Shown: positions 15,410 through 22,004 of the stretch, in pieces | How positions within the stretch are numbered: position 1 is the first letter of the stretch | Layout: the number at the start of each line of letters is the position of its first letter | Origin: CAYUEQ01 sp964443805 | Lineage (GTDB): Bacteria > Bacillota_I > Bacilli_A > RF39 > UBA660 | Length of the DNA stretch: 22,004 bases | NCBI GenBank assembly: GCA_964443805.1 | Contig: CAYUEQ010000012.1 | Location: 1-22,004, forward strand | Direction of reading: 5' to 3' | The notes under the pieces: model-generated | Database searches by the model: none | The model's input: the letters and a program-made list of their open reading frames with translations, nothing else | Told to the model about the DNA's origin: nothing | Program-made: the position numbers and the translations under genes

Positions 15410-16595
15410 CTTGTTTATAAAATTTTATTTCAAAAGTAGTACCAGTTTGAGGTGTACTTTTAACTGTTATTTGTCCATCATGCATTTCAATAATCTTTTT
15501 GGCCATATTAAGTCCAATACCAACACCTTCACTATTTTTATTAACCTTATAAAATCTTTTAAATATATTATTTATTTCTGACTTTTTTATTCCTATTCCA
15601 CTATCACTTATTTTAATCATTAAATATAGAGGATTAATTTCATAGAAAACATTAATATTTCCACCCTCTTGCGTATATTCATAACTATTTTTCAAGATAT
15701 TTAATAAAGCTTCTACCATCCAATTAAAATCTAACTTATAGTAAATATTAGAATCTCCCGTCATATTAATAGTTATATTTTTAAGGTCTAATCTAATATT
15801 TATCGGCTCTAGAGATTTATTTATCAAATCTTTGATATTAACATCAGTTTTAACTAATTTTGTTGTTCCGCTATCTAGTAAAGACATTTTTAGTAAACTA
15901 CTAATTAACCACTCTATTCTTTCTAGTTGAATTTTATTTTTATGTAAAAACTCTTTTCTTTTATTCTCATCTTTTTCTTTTTCTAAGATATCATTTATAA
16001 CATACATACTAGTAAGCGGAGTTTTTAATTGATGAGATATATCAGATAAAAAGTCTTTTAAATATATTTTATCTTCTTGTTCTCTATCACTTTGTTCTTT
16101 TAATCTAACTACTAATTTATAGATATCATTTTTAAGTAAACTTAATTTGTTTTCTTGATAATCACGAATATCAATACTATAATCTCCATTTAAGACTTTA
16201 TTCATATATTTATTTATTCTTGTAATCTTTTTATTAAATTTATAGTTATGATAAGTTATTAACAAATAAATTGTTAATATTAAAATTAGTAAATAACCTA
16301 AATTATAATATATTATTTTTTGTTTATATTGATTATTTTCCCTTAAATAATTTATATCACTGTATTCATCAATTCCATATTTATTTAATACATTCGACAC
16401 ATCAATATCAGTTGTCATTAAAGATATAATTTCATCTTGTAATTCTGGATGTTTATCTAAAATATTAGCAATTATTTTATTATTAACATAATATAATTCT
16501 TTTTCATGCTCTTGATAGATTTTAAAATTTATAAAAAGTCCAATTAAAAGAAATACTACAAATAATAAAGTAATTTTTAAATATAATTTATTCAT
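15402..16595 (-). CDS. Sensor histidine kinase
   Basis: The 397-residue membrane kinase has helix 1 (about 5-24), an extracytoplasmic sensor of about 70 residues and helix 2 (about 96-115). The cytoplasmic part has the H-box SDISHQLKTPLTSM with H188 as phosphorylation site, an N-box (LLNILKNSYEYT), G1 DSGIGI, F-box IFKRFYKV and G2 GVGIGLNMAK, all intact. The outer loop is longer than the very short one in Bce-type intramembrane-sensing kinases, so it may sense its signal directly. The ATG at 16595 overlaps the response-regulator stop by eight bases; a TTG just before it is less likely. Confidence 0.94.
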   Translation of the reverse strand: MNKLYLKITLLFVVFLLIGLFINFKIYQEHEKELYYVNNKIIANILDKHPELQDEIISLMTTDIDVSNVLNKYGIDEYSDINYLRENNQYKQKIIYYNLGYLLILILTIYLLITYHNYKFNKKITRINKYMNKVLNGDYSIDIRDYQENKLSLLKNDIYKLVVRLKEQSDREQEDKIYLKDFLSDISHQLKTPLTSMYVINDILEKEKDENKRKEFLHKNKIQLERIEWLISSLLKMSLLDSGTTKLVKTDVNIKDLINKSLEPINIRLDLKNITINMTGDSNIYYKLDFNWMVEALLNILKNSYEYTQEGGNINVFYEINPLYLMIKISDSGIGIKKSEINNIFKRFYKVNKNSEGVGIGLNMAKKIIEMHDGQITVKSTPQTGTTFEIKFYKQVV

Positions 16596-17262
16596 CAATT
16601 TTATAACCTAACCCTCTAACTGTCTTAATTATTTGAGGATTTTTAGGATCATCTTCAATCTTTTCTCTTATTCTTTTAATATAGACAGTAAGCGTATTAT
16701 CATTAACATATGATTCATTTATATCCCAAATATCAGCAAGTATTTCTTCTCTTGAAAACACTTTGTTTTTATTAGTCGCCATTATTAACAATATTTTATA
16801 TTCTAAACTAGATAAAAATAAATCCGAACCATTTTTAATTACTTTAGCTTGAATAGTATCAATTGTAATATTATTAATGTTAATAATATTAGTTCCATTT
16901 TTAGTAGTTCTTCTTAATATATTATTAATTCTAGATACTAATTCTCGTGCTCTAAATGGTTTAGTTATATAATCATCAGCACCCATATCTAAACCTCTTA
17001 TAATTGATAATTCTTCATCTTTAGCAGTTAAAAATATAATTGGAATATCTTTAATGTTTTTAAATTCATTAAATCTATCAAAGCCATTTCCATCTGGGAG
17101 ATTGATATCTAGTAGTATTAAATCAATATTAGTTTCTTTTAATAATTTTAGTCCTTCATTAAGATAAGCAGTTTCTATTACTTCAAATAATTCATTTTCT
17201 AAGTAATACTTCAGCCCCATACGTATTGTTTCATCATCTTCAATAATTAATAATTTATTCAT
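16588..17262 (-). CDS. OmpR/PhoB-family response regulator
   Basis: The 224-residue protein has a receiver domain with acidic residues E8-D9-D10, phospho-acceptor D52 in LILLDINLPDG, a conserved threonine in IIFLTAKD and lysine in YITKPF. The C-terminal winged-helix DNA-binding domain ends VNDNTLTVYIKRIREKIE and IIKTVRGLGYKI, diagnostic of the OmpR family. The ATG at 17262 follows AGGTG; a GTG three codons earlier would remove that spacing. It is first in the RR-kinase-ATPase-permease operon, and its product is the natural candidate to bind the tandem repeats in the upstream divergent region. Confidence 0.95.
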   Translation of the reverse strand: MNKLLIIEDDETIRMGLKYYLENELFEVIETAYLNEGLKLLKETNIDLILLDINLPDGNGFDRFNEFKNIKDIPIIFLTAKDEELSIIRGLDMGADDYITKPFRARELVSRINNILRRTTKNGTNIININNITIDTIQAKVIKNGSDLFLSSLEYKILLIMATNKNKVFSREEILADIWDINESYVNDNTLTVYIKRIREKIEDDPKNPQIIKTVRGLGYKIDE

Positions 17263-17280
17263 TTGTAACACCTAAATATT

Positions 17281-17309
17281 ATTATACATCACTTTATAGC
17301 AATTTAATA
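17281..17309 (-). promoter_or_regulatory. Promoter of the two-component/ABC operon
   Basis: A perfect TATAAT (17286-17281) lies 18 bases before the start codon on the minus strand. No good -35 is visible 16-18 bases upstream (TATTAA at best), which would fit a promoter needing an activator. Confidence 0.45.
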
Positions 17310-17313
17310 ATAA

Positions 17314-17342
17314 TTGATAGTTATGGAAGTTTATGGTAGTAT
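17314..17342 (+). promoter_or_regulatory. Promoter of the M3-like peptidase gene
   Basis: TTGATA (17314-17319) and TAGTAT (17337-17342) are 17 bases apart, about 23 bases before the ribosome binding site. Confidence 0.55.
17321..17340 (+). repeat. Tandem 10-base repeat, probable response-regulator site
   Basis: TTATGGAAGT and TTATGGTAGT follow each other directly and match at nine of ten positions. Direct repeats with a one-turn period are the typical binding pattern of OmpR-family regulators. They lie between the -35 and -10 of the peptidase promoter, where binding would most simply repress. Confidence 0.5.
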
Positions 17343-17376
17343 AGCAAGCAATTAATTTATAAACGGAGGGGTTTAT

Positions 17377-18741
17377 TTGATAAGTTCAAAATTAGATTGG
17401 AATTTTCAAAAAATAATGCAAGAAATAGAAGAATTAAAGAAATGGAAACCAAAAACTAAAGAAGAAAAAGCATCCAAATATTTTTGTTTAAAATCATATA
17501 ATGATTTACTCTTTGCTAGAACTATTAATGATCAGCAATTACCAGATAAAAAAGAAATAGAAAAATGCCTTAATTGGACAATGAATTATTTAGATAGAAA
17601 AAAGAGTTTAAGAAAAAACTTAACTAAAACATTTGATGAGCAGGCCCAAGAATTGTTAATTGAATTTATGAAATTAACTCAAAATAACTCTTTAATAAAC
17701 ACTGCCACAAATGTTAATAATCCATTAATAAAAAATCATCTTAATCAATTAACTACTGAAAATATTATAGAAATAGGAAATAAAGTTTTTAATTCTATAC
17801 CTTTTATAGAAAATGATAAAATTTCTAAATTAATAAGTAAAGATATAATTACTTTAACAGAATCATATAATACTGTTTATACAAATAACACTGGTAGACT
17901 ATTTCCTACAGGACATATTTTATGTAATTATAATGAGAACTTGTATTTAAATACATTACTTAATATTTTACATGAATCTGCTCATAATGATAATTTTAAT
18001 ACTATTAATAGCTACTATGAAAAAGAACTTAATATTTCAAACTTCTTTTCGGAATTTTTTCCTAAGTTAATCGAATTACTAGGTTTAGATTTTATTATAA
18101 AAAATTATGACTCTTTAGATTTAGATGTAAATCTTTGCAAATTCAATTTTTTAAACACTCAAAATAAATATTTAAAAAATATATTATCAGTAATGGAGAA
18201 ACCTGGTATTGCATTAAATAATACTAATCCAGCAATGAGCTTATTAGAAATGTTTGGTGATAATAATACTGTCATTTCATTACCTGTTAATGATTCATAT
18301 AATGAAAAACTGTATTACGAAGATATTATCACTTATGTTGAAAAAGAATTACTAGCTTCCAAATCTTCAACTAAATTTACTGAATTAAAGAAAAAAATAA
18401 ACGATCCTCTTTCATTTATACCACCTCTTTTAGGTGGATGTACAAGCAAAGAATATTATTCTGTTGAAATGGCTAATTCTATATTAGGTAGTAGTAAATA
18501 TTTACTTAGTACACTACTAGCAATGAAATTCTATTATATAATTAAAGAGGATAAAGAAAAAGGATTCACATTACTAAAAGAAGTTATGGAAGAGTTAATA
18601 ATTAATTATAAACAAAGTAATTCTATTATTAAAAAATATAAATTAGAAGATTTCTTAACTCCAGATTATATTCAACAATACACTAATGATTATAATAAAG
18701 AAAATCAAGTATTAAGAAAATCTTTAGTAAAAAATAAATAA
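17377..18741 (+). CDS. M3-like zinc metallopeptidase (divergent)
   Basis: The 454-residue protein has no signal peptide or membrane helix and so is probably cytoplasmic. LLNILHESAHNDNF contains HExxH (H199, E200, H203). Twenty-six residues after E200 lies E226 in SEFFPKLIE, giving the E-x6-E pattern seen in M3 oligoendopeptidases (PepF type), where this glutamate is the third zinc ligand. The protein is shorter than PepF, about 600 residues, and otherwise diverged, so the assignment rests on the active site only. The start is TTG at 17377, set by a strong GGAGGGG; no ATG lies close by. It diverges from the RR/kinase/ABC operon and may degrade peptides related to that system, which is an inference. 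Confidence 0.7.
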   Translation: MISSKLDWNFQKIMQEIEELKKWKPKTKEEKASKYFCLKSYNDLLFARTINDQQLPDKKEIEKCLNWTMNYLDRKKSLRKNLTKTFDEQAQELLIEFMKLTQNNSLINTATNVNNPLIKNHLNQLTTENIIEIGNKVFNSIPFIENDKISKLISKDIITLTESYNTVYTNNTGRLFPTGHILCNYNENLYLNTLLNILHESAHNDNFNTINSYYEKELNISNFFSEFFPKLIELLGLDFIIKNYDSLDLDVNLCKFNFLNTQNKYLKNILSVMEKPGIALNNTNPAMSLLEMFGDNNTVISLPVNDSYNEKLYYEDIITYVEKELLASKSSTKFTELKKKINDPLSFIPPLLGGCTSKEYYSVEMANSILGSSKYLLSTLLAMKFYYIIKEDKEKGFTLLKEVMEELIINYKQSNSIIKKYKLEDFLTPDYIQQYTNDYNKENQVLRKSLVKNK

Positions 18742-18770
18742 AACACATGCAGTGTTTTATTTTATTTTAT
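18738..18770. terminator. Bidirectional terminator between the peptidase gene and divIVA
   Basis: ATAAAACAC-ATGCA-GTGTTTTAT forms a nine-pair stem (18738-18760). T-rich sequence follows on the plus strand, and TTTATTTTTT on the minus strand, so it serves both convergent genes. Confidence 0.7.
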
Positions 18771-19195
18771 AAATCTATTGAATCTATTTCTTCTATTATA
18801 TTAAATTGATCTGATATTAGAGCTTTTAAACGTCTTTTATAGACCTCTACTCTTCTTTTCAAGTCTTGGGCATCTTCATCTATTTTTTCTGCTTTTAATA
18901 AAGCATTATTAATTATTCTATTAGCATTTCTTTTAGAATTGTCTACTATAGTTTCACTTTCTTCTCTTGCTACTTTTTTAATTTGAGTACTAGCATCTTC
19001 TGCAACAAATATCGCTTTATTCAAAGTTGCTTCCATCTTTTCATAATATGCTAATTTTTCAGATAATTGATTAATTTCCATATCTCTTATTTTTACAGTT
19101 TCTAAAAGATTACTGTAGTTTTCAGTAAATTCATCAACAAATTCATCAACTTGTTTCTTTTCGTAGCCATGAAAGCTTACATCAAATTTTTTCAT
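18767..19195 (-). CDS. divIVA: DivIVA-domain cell division protein
   Basis: DivIVA binds curved membrane at septa and poles and organises division or growth. The 142-residue protein begins KKFDVSFHGYEKKQVDEFVDEF, which matches the lipid-binding N-terminal GYxxxxVDxFxD core though it lacks the usual leading LTPLDI segment. A long charged coiled coil (about 25-135) follows. The ATG at 19195 is preceded by TGAGGTG. It lies 25 bases downstream of sepF on the same strand, part of the classic division cluster. Because the N-terminus is shortened, a DivIVA-like or GpsB-like variant is also possible. Confidence 0.85.
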   Translation of the reverse strand: MKKFDVSFHGYEKKQVDEFVDEFTENYSNLLETVKIRDMEINQLSEKLAYYEKMEATLNKAIFVAEDASTQIKKVAREESETIVDNSKRNANRIINNALLKAEKIDEDAQDLKRRVEVYKRRLKALISDQFNIIEEIDSIDL

Positions 19196-19220
19196 AAGCA
19201 CCTCAATACTCTAAATCTTT

Positions 19221-19628
19221 TTACCACTCAATATCTTTATCTTCTTTTTCAGTCTTTAAATTTGAATCCTCAGTTATTTTACCTTGAACATTAACATTTC
19301 TAGGTGTACATAAATAAATGCCAACACCTATTTTTTGAAGATCTCCACCTATGGCATATACACACCCGCTTAAAAAATCAATAATTCTTTTAGCTTGATC
19401 AGATGTAACTCTTTTTAAGTTAACAACTACACTATTTCTATTCTTTAAATGATCAGCGATTTGTTGACTTTCAGAGTTTGCTCTTGGCTCAATTAAAATC
19501 ATTTTACTTCCTGTTTTATCTGCTTCTTTTAAAGCTTCATCTTCAGAAATTGCGTAAAAATCATCTTCGCTACCTATTTTTTCTTCTTCATCAGAGAAGA
19601 GTACTTTTCTAAGTTTATTAAATGCCAT
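19221..19628 (-). CDS. sepF: Cell division protein SepF
   Basis: SepF polymerises into rings, tethers FtsZ to the membrane and supports septum formation. The 135-residue protein starts MAFNKLRKVLF, a short amphipathic segment as in the membrane-targeting helix, then an acidic linker. The core domain holds ILIEPRANSESQQIADHL, SVVVNLKRV, RIIDFLSGCVYAIGG and IGVGIYLCTP, all typical. I chose the ATG at 19628 for its GGAGGAA site; the longer frame adds 13 residues without one. It is cotranscribed with divIVA. The ylmG and ylmH genes that usually separate the two are absent here. Confidence 0.93.
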   Translation of the reverse strand: MAFNKLRKVLFSDEEEKIGSEDDFYAISEDEALKEADKTGSKMILIEPRANSESQQIADHLKNRNSVVVNLKRVTSDQAKRIIDFLSGCVYAIGGDLQKIGVGIYLCTPRNVNVQGKITEDSNLKTEKEDKDIEW

Positions 19629-19657
19629 AATAAATTCCTCCATATTGTTATATTCTA

Positions 19658-19686
19658 ATACTATCAAAGTTTTTAAAGTTAATCAA
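19658..19686 (-). promoter_or_regulatory. Promoter of sepF-divIVA
   Basis: TTGATT (19686-19681) and TAGTAT (19663-19658) are 17 bases apart on the minus strand, about 30 bases before the sepF start. Confidence 0.55.
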
Positions 19687-19698
19687 TTAAATTATGGT

Positions 19699-19728
19699 AA
19701 AAAGAAAAGAAATAGTCAACTATTTCTT
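19699..19728 (-). terminator. Terminator of glyS
   Basis: AAGAAATAG-TTGA-CTATTTCTT is a perfect nine-pair hairpin (19728-19707) at the glyS stop codon, followed on the minus strand by TTCTTTTT. Confidence 0.7.
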
Positions 19729-21106
19729 AAAACGAGAGTTTTTTCTGGATATATTCTTTAAGATTATCTACATTTACTATGATTTGTTCCATAGTATCAC
19801 GATTTCTAACGGTTACAGTATTATTATTTATAGTTTCATCATCAATAGTAATAGCAAATGGTGTACCAACTGCATCACTACGACGATATCTTTTTCCAAT
19901 ACTTCCAGATTCATCATATGTAATATTAAACTCACTCGCTATTAAAGAATATATCTCTCTAGCTTTTTTGCTATGATACTTTTTAGCAAGTGGTAAGACA
20001 GTAACTTTATATGGAGCAAGATAAGGATGGATAGCTAGTACTTCTCTTTCATCTCCATTCTCTAATTTTTCTTTTTTATATGCATCACACAAAAACATTA
20101 ATAAAGTACGTTCTACACCTAATGACGGTTCAACAACATAGGGGATATATTTTTCGTTAGTTTTTGGATCTAAATATTCCATATTCTGTCCTGATACATT
20201 TTGATGTTGGGTTAAATCATAATCAGTTCTAGATGCAATTCCCCACAATTCTCCATATCCAAATGGATATTTATACTCTATATCACATGTAGCATTACTA
20301 TAAAAGGATAACTCTTCTTTAGTATGATCTCGATATCTTAAATTATCTTTATTAACACCTAAAGATGTAATCCAATTTAAACAAAAATCTTTATAATGTT
20401 TAAACCAATCCAATTCTGTTCCTGGTTTACAAAAAAACTGAAGTTCCATTTGTTCAAACTCACGTACTCTAAAAATAAATTGTCCGGGAGTAATTTCATT
20501 TCTAAAACTTTTTCCTACTTGACCAATTCCAAAAGGGACTTTCAAACGAAGTGCACGTTGAACATTTAAGAAGTTCACAAATATTCCTTGAGCAGTTTCT
20601 GGCCTTAAATAGATAGTATTTTGGGCTTCCTCAGTAACACCTTGAAAAGTTTTAAACATTAAATTAAACTTTCTAATATCTGTGAAATCTAATTTTTTAC
20701 ACTTAGGACACACTATTTTATTTTCATTAATAAAAGAAATTAATTTATCATGTTCCCATCCACCAGCTTCAATTTCTCCGTTAGAAAAATCTTCAATTAA
20801 TTTATCAGCACGATGTCTAGTCTTACAACTCTTACAGTCAATTAGTGGATCACTAAATGTTTTTAAATGACCAGATGCTTCCCATACTTTAGGATTCATC
20901 AAAATAGCACTATCAAGTCCTACACAATTAGGATCTTCTTGAATAAACTTTTTCATCCAAGCTTTCTTAATATTATTTTTAAGTTCTACACCTAAAGGAC
21001 CATAATCCCAAGTATTAGATAATCCTCCATATATTTCACTTCCTTGAAACACATATCCATATTGTTTACAATAATTTACTAACTCTTCCATATTAATTTT
21101 AGACAT
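19727..21106 (-). CDS. glyS: Glycyl-tRNA synthetase (class II, dimeric type)
   Basis: This is the single-chain, alpha-2 type GlyRS, charging tRNA-Gly. The 459-residue protein has motif 1 region EIYGGLSNTWDYGPLG (about 24-39), a zinc site C91, C94, C133 and C136, motif 2 SFRNEITPGQFIFRVREFEQ (200-219), motif 3 in PSLGVERTLL and a C-terminal anticodon-binding domain beginning HPYLAPYKVTVLPL. Length is normal. GGAGGG precedes the ATG. It is a single-gene unit under a T-box leader and ends at its own terminator. The eukaryote/Bacillota-type dimer is expected in this group, as opposed to the GlyQ/GlyS tetramer; glyQS is an alternative symbol. Confidence 0.96.
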   Translation of the reverse strand: MSKINMEELVNYCKQYGYVFQGSEIYGGLSNTWDYGPLGVELKNNIKKAWMKKFIQEDPNCVGLDSAILMNPKVWEASGHLKTFSDPLIDCKSCKTRHRADKLIEDFSNGEIEAGGWEHDKLISFINENKIVCPKCKKLDFTDIRKFNLMFKTFQGVTEEAQNTIYLRPETAQGIFVNFLNVQRALRLKVPFGIGQVGKSFRNEITPGQFIFRVREFEQMELQFFCKPGTELDWFKHYKDFCLNWITSLGVNKDNLRYRDHTKEELSFYSNATCDIEYKYPFGYGELWGIASRTDYDLTQHQNVSGQNMEYLDPKTNEKYIPYVVEPSLGVERTLLMFLCDAYKKEKLENGDEREVLAIHPYLAPYKVTVLPLAKKYHSKKAREIYSLIASEFNITYDESGSIGKRYRRSDAVGTPFAITIDDETINNNTVTVRNRDTMEQIIVNVDNLKEYIQKKLSF

Positions 21107-21246
21107 AATTTCCCTCCTCTAAAACAAAAACTCTAAAAGAATATATAGGGACGTTTTATCAACGCGGTTCCACCCTACTTATCCTCTTAGAGAATCACTT
21201 TATTATTATATAGCTCGAGATTTGCCAGATCCGTCATCACTTTTAT
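21107..21246 (-). ncRNA. T-box leader of glyS with apparently ultrashort Stem I
   Basis: The T-box core AGGGTGGAACCGCG (21176-21163) has A at the variable position, which would pair with the U discriminator of tRNA-Gly. AGGG can pair with CCCT (21150-21147). Only about 70 bases separate the predicted transcription start from the core, too few for a standard Stem I. Within them a small hairpin (21233-21216) shows GGC, a Gly codon, in its seven-base loop (21226-21224). A CTCTAAGAGG element precedes the core, as Stem III would. No downstream copy of AGGGACG exists to make the usual terminator, but the ribosome binding site contains AGGGA, able to pair with TCCCT. A long alternative helix CTCTAA...TTAGAG followed by T is also possible. 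Confidence 0.75.
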
Positions 21247-21252
21247 GTTTTT

Positions 21253-21281
21253 ATTATATGATAGATTTAAAAAAAGCACAA
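21253..21281 (-). promoter_or_regulatory. Promoter of the glyS T-box transcript
   Basis: A perfect TATAAT (21258-21253) and TTGTGC (21281-21276) are separated by 17 bases, beginning eight bases after the stop codon of the upstream gene. If real, transcription starts near 21246. Confidence 0.5.
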
Positions 21282-21288
21282 GTGGAAG

Positions 21289-22004
21289 TTATTCAAGTGT
21301 TAGGACGACACGAAAACCACCATAGTAGCTCGGATAGCCTGAATTACGATAGTACGCGAAAATTCCTGACCTTAGACCTTCGCCCGCAGAACCCCCGCGA
21401 AGAAACCAGACATTTTCAGAACTTGGAAAAGAAGAAAAATCTGTATACCATCCTCCTGTTTCTGATGCGCCAAATGTTTTTAATGTCTCCCTTGTTGCAT
21501 CTCCTAAATATCCTCTTCCGTGTGTTAACACATCTGTATCGTATTCATAACTATCATAATATTTTAGTTCAGGCATTGTATCCCATGAACCTGATGAGGG
21601 ACTTGAAAAAAATATTCCTAGTTCAGTTCCATTTTGAACTACTTGCCCCATTACATATTCCCAGACTCCACCACTCATATCATACACTCCATATATATTT
21701 CCAGTGGCACTTGCTCCTGTTGCTTCTAATGTTTGTTCTGGATACTGATGGGAACAACTTATTGTATTTCTTCCTGCATTAAAAGTCCCACTTGAACATC
21801 CTGTTTCTGTTTTATAAGCTTCCGCTTCTACTCTTCCATAGTTATTTATATATAATTGTTTGTTTTCTCCAACATAATTTTCATTTCCATATTTTCCATA
21901 TTTACTATGTGAAAGGTATGCTACTGCACCCCATTCCATATTCTTCATTATATGTGAATCAGAATTCTCATAACTATTTAATCCATACATACTATTCGTT
22001 TTTA
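21289..22004 (-). CDS. SUMF1/FGE-fold surface-type protein, C-terminal part (runs off right edge)
   Basis: The frame is open through the right edge, so the visible 238 residues are the C-terminal part of a longer protein; the first methionine inside the window is internal. Landmarks of the formylglycine-generating-enzyme/SUMF1 fold are GNIYGVYDMSGGVWEYVMG, VWFLRGGSAG and the closing GGFRVVLTLE. The paired active-site cysteines of true FGE are not evident, so this is probably a binding or structural version. In gut Bacillota such domains often end pilin-like or surface proteins, but the N-terminus is not visible here. The last roughly 120 bases are about 49 percent G+C by hand count, against about 22 percent just downstream and 35 percent further upstream. 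I saw no terminator after the stop. Confidence 0.8.
   Translation of the reverse strand, partial: KTNSMYGLNSYENSDSHIMKNMEWGAVAYLSHSKYGKYGNENYVGENKQLYINNYGRVEAEAYKTETGCSSGTFNAGRNTISCSHQYPEQTLEATGASATGNIYGVYDMSGGVWEYVMGQVVQNGTELGIFFSSPSSGSWDTMPELKYYDSYEYDTDVLTHGRGYLGDATRETLKTFGASETGGWYTDFSSFPSSENVWFLRGGSAGEGLRSGIFAYYRNSGYPSYYGGFRVVLTLE

Noticed and set aside
21231..21282. Short inverted sequence around CCACTTGTG before the T-tract, as a terminator of the SUMF1-fold gene
   Set aside because: Only three base pairs can form, too few for a terminator; the stretch is better explained as the glyS promoter.
21222..21782. Plus-strand open frame of 186 codons
   Set aside because: It is antisense to the SUMF1-fold gene and the glyS leader; the minus strand has clear family motifs, this frame has none.
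1..22004. Mycoplasma-type code with TGA as tryptophan
   Set aside because: Conserved tryptophans such as GWDTHGLP in IleRS use TGG, and TGA ends MutL at its expected C-terminus.
1..22004. CRISPR array, insertion sequence, tRNA or rRNA gene
   Set aside because: No regularly spaced repeats, transposase motifs, cloverleaf-type sequence or rRNA segments were seen.

Overview
The window is strongly AT-rich, uses TGA as a true stop (for example at the conserved C-terminus of MutL) and TGG for conserved tryptophans. It carries purine-rich ribosome binding sites, T-box leaders, SepF, DivIVA and a sigma-K-type factor. This points to a low-GC Gram-positive (Bacillota), probably an uncultured gut-type lineage of the Bacilli/Erysipelotrichia group, using genetic code 11 rather than the Mycoplasma code. 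A run of 30 N inside ileS indicates a draft or metagenome assembly.

Left part (1-4418, all on the minus strand): the first 18 codons of a membrane or secreted protein at the edge; ileS, encoding a type 2 IleRS with the swapped GXHH active-site motif, interrupted by the assembly gap and preceded by a full T-box leader; and a four-helix membrane protein with a C-terminal zinc ribbon. A back-to-back promoter pair then drives rpsT and a transglutaminase-like secreted protein rightward (4581-5814).

Middle part (5793-11194, minus strand): sigK, yqeG, yqeH, mutL, a NUDIX hydrolase and miaA. This is a housekeeping cluster for ribosome assembly, mismatch repair, nucleotide sanitation and tRNA modification, headed by a sporulation-type sigma factor that keeps a likely pro-sequence. 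An uncharacterised 194-residue protein (11376-11960, plus strand) converges on the next operon at a bidirectional terminator.

Right-middle part (12006-18741): a response regulator, histidine kinase, ABC ATPase and two-FtsX-domain permease operon on the minus strand, divergent from a cytoplasmic M3-like zinc metallopeptidase that starts with TTG. The shared regulatory region holds a tandem 10-base repeat between the peptidase's -35 and -10, a likely binding site for the response regulator. The arrangement suggests a peptide or antimicrobial sensing, export and degradation module, which is an inference.

Right part (18767-22004, minus strand): divIVA and sepF as a compact division pair, then glyS behind a T-box leader that looks unusually short, with a Gly codon in a terminal hairpin loop and no canonical competing terminator. 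At the right edge is the C-terminal part of a SUMF1/FGE-fold protein whose last about 120 bases are far more GC-rich than their surroundings, which recalls variable regions of such proteins.

No gap without a gene exceeds 300 bases. No tRNA, rRNA, CRISPR array, insertion sequence or origin was seen. The best candidates for something little described are the glyS leader, the hypervariable-looking C-terminus at the right edge and the two-component/ABC/peptidase module.
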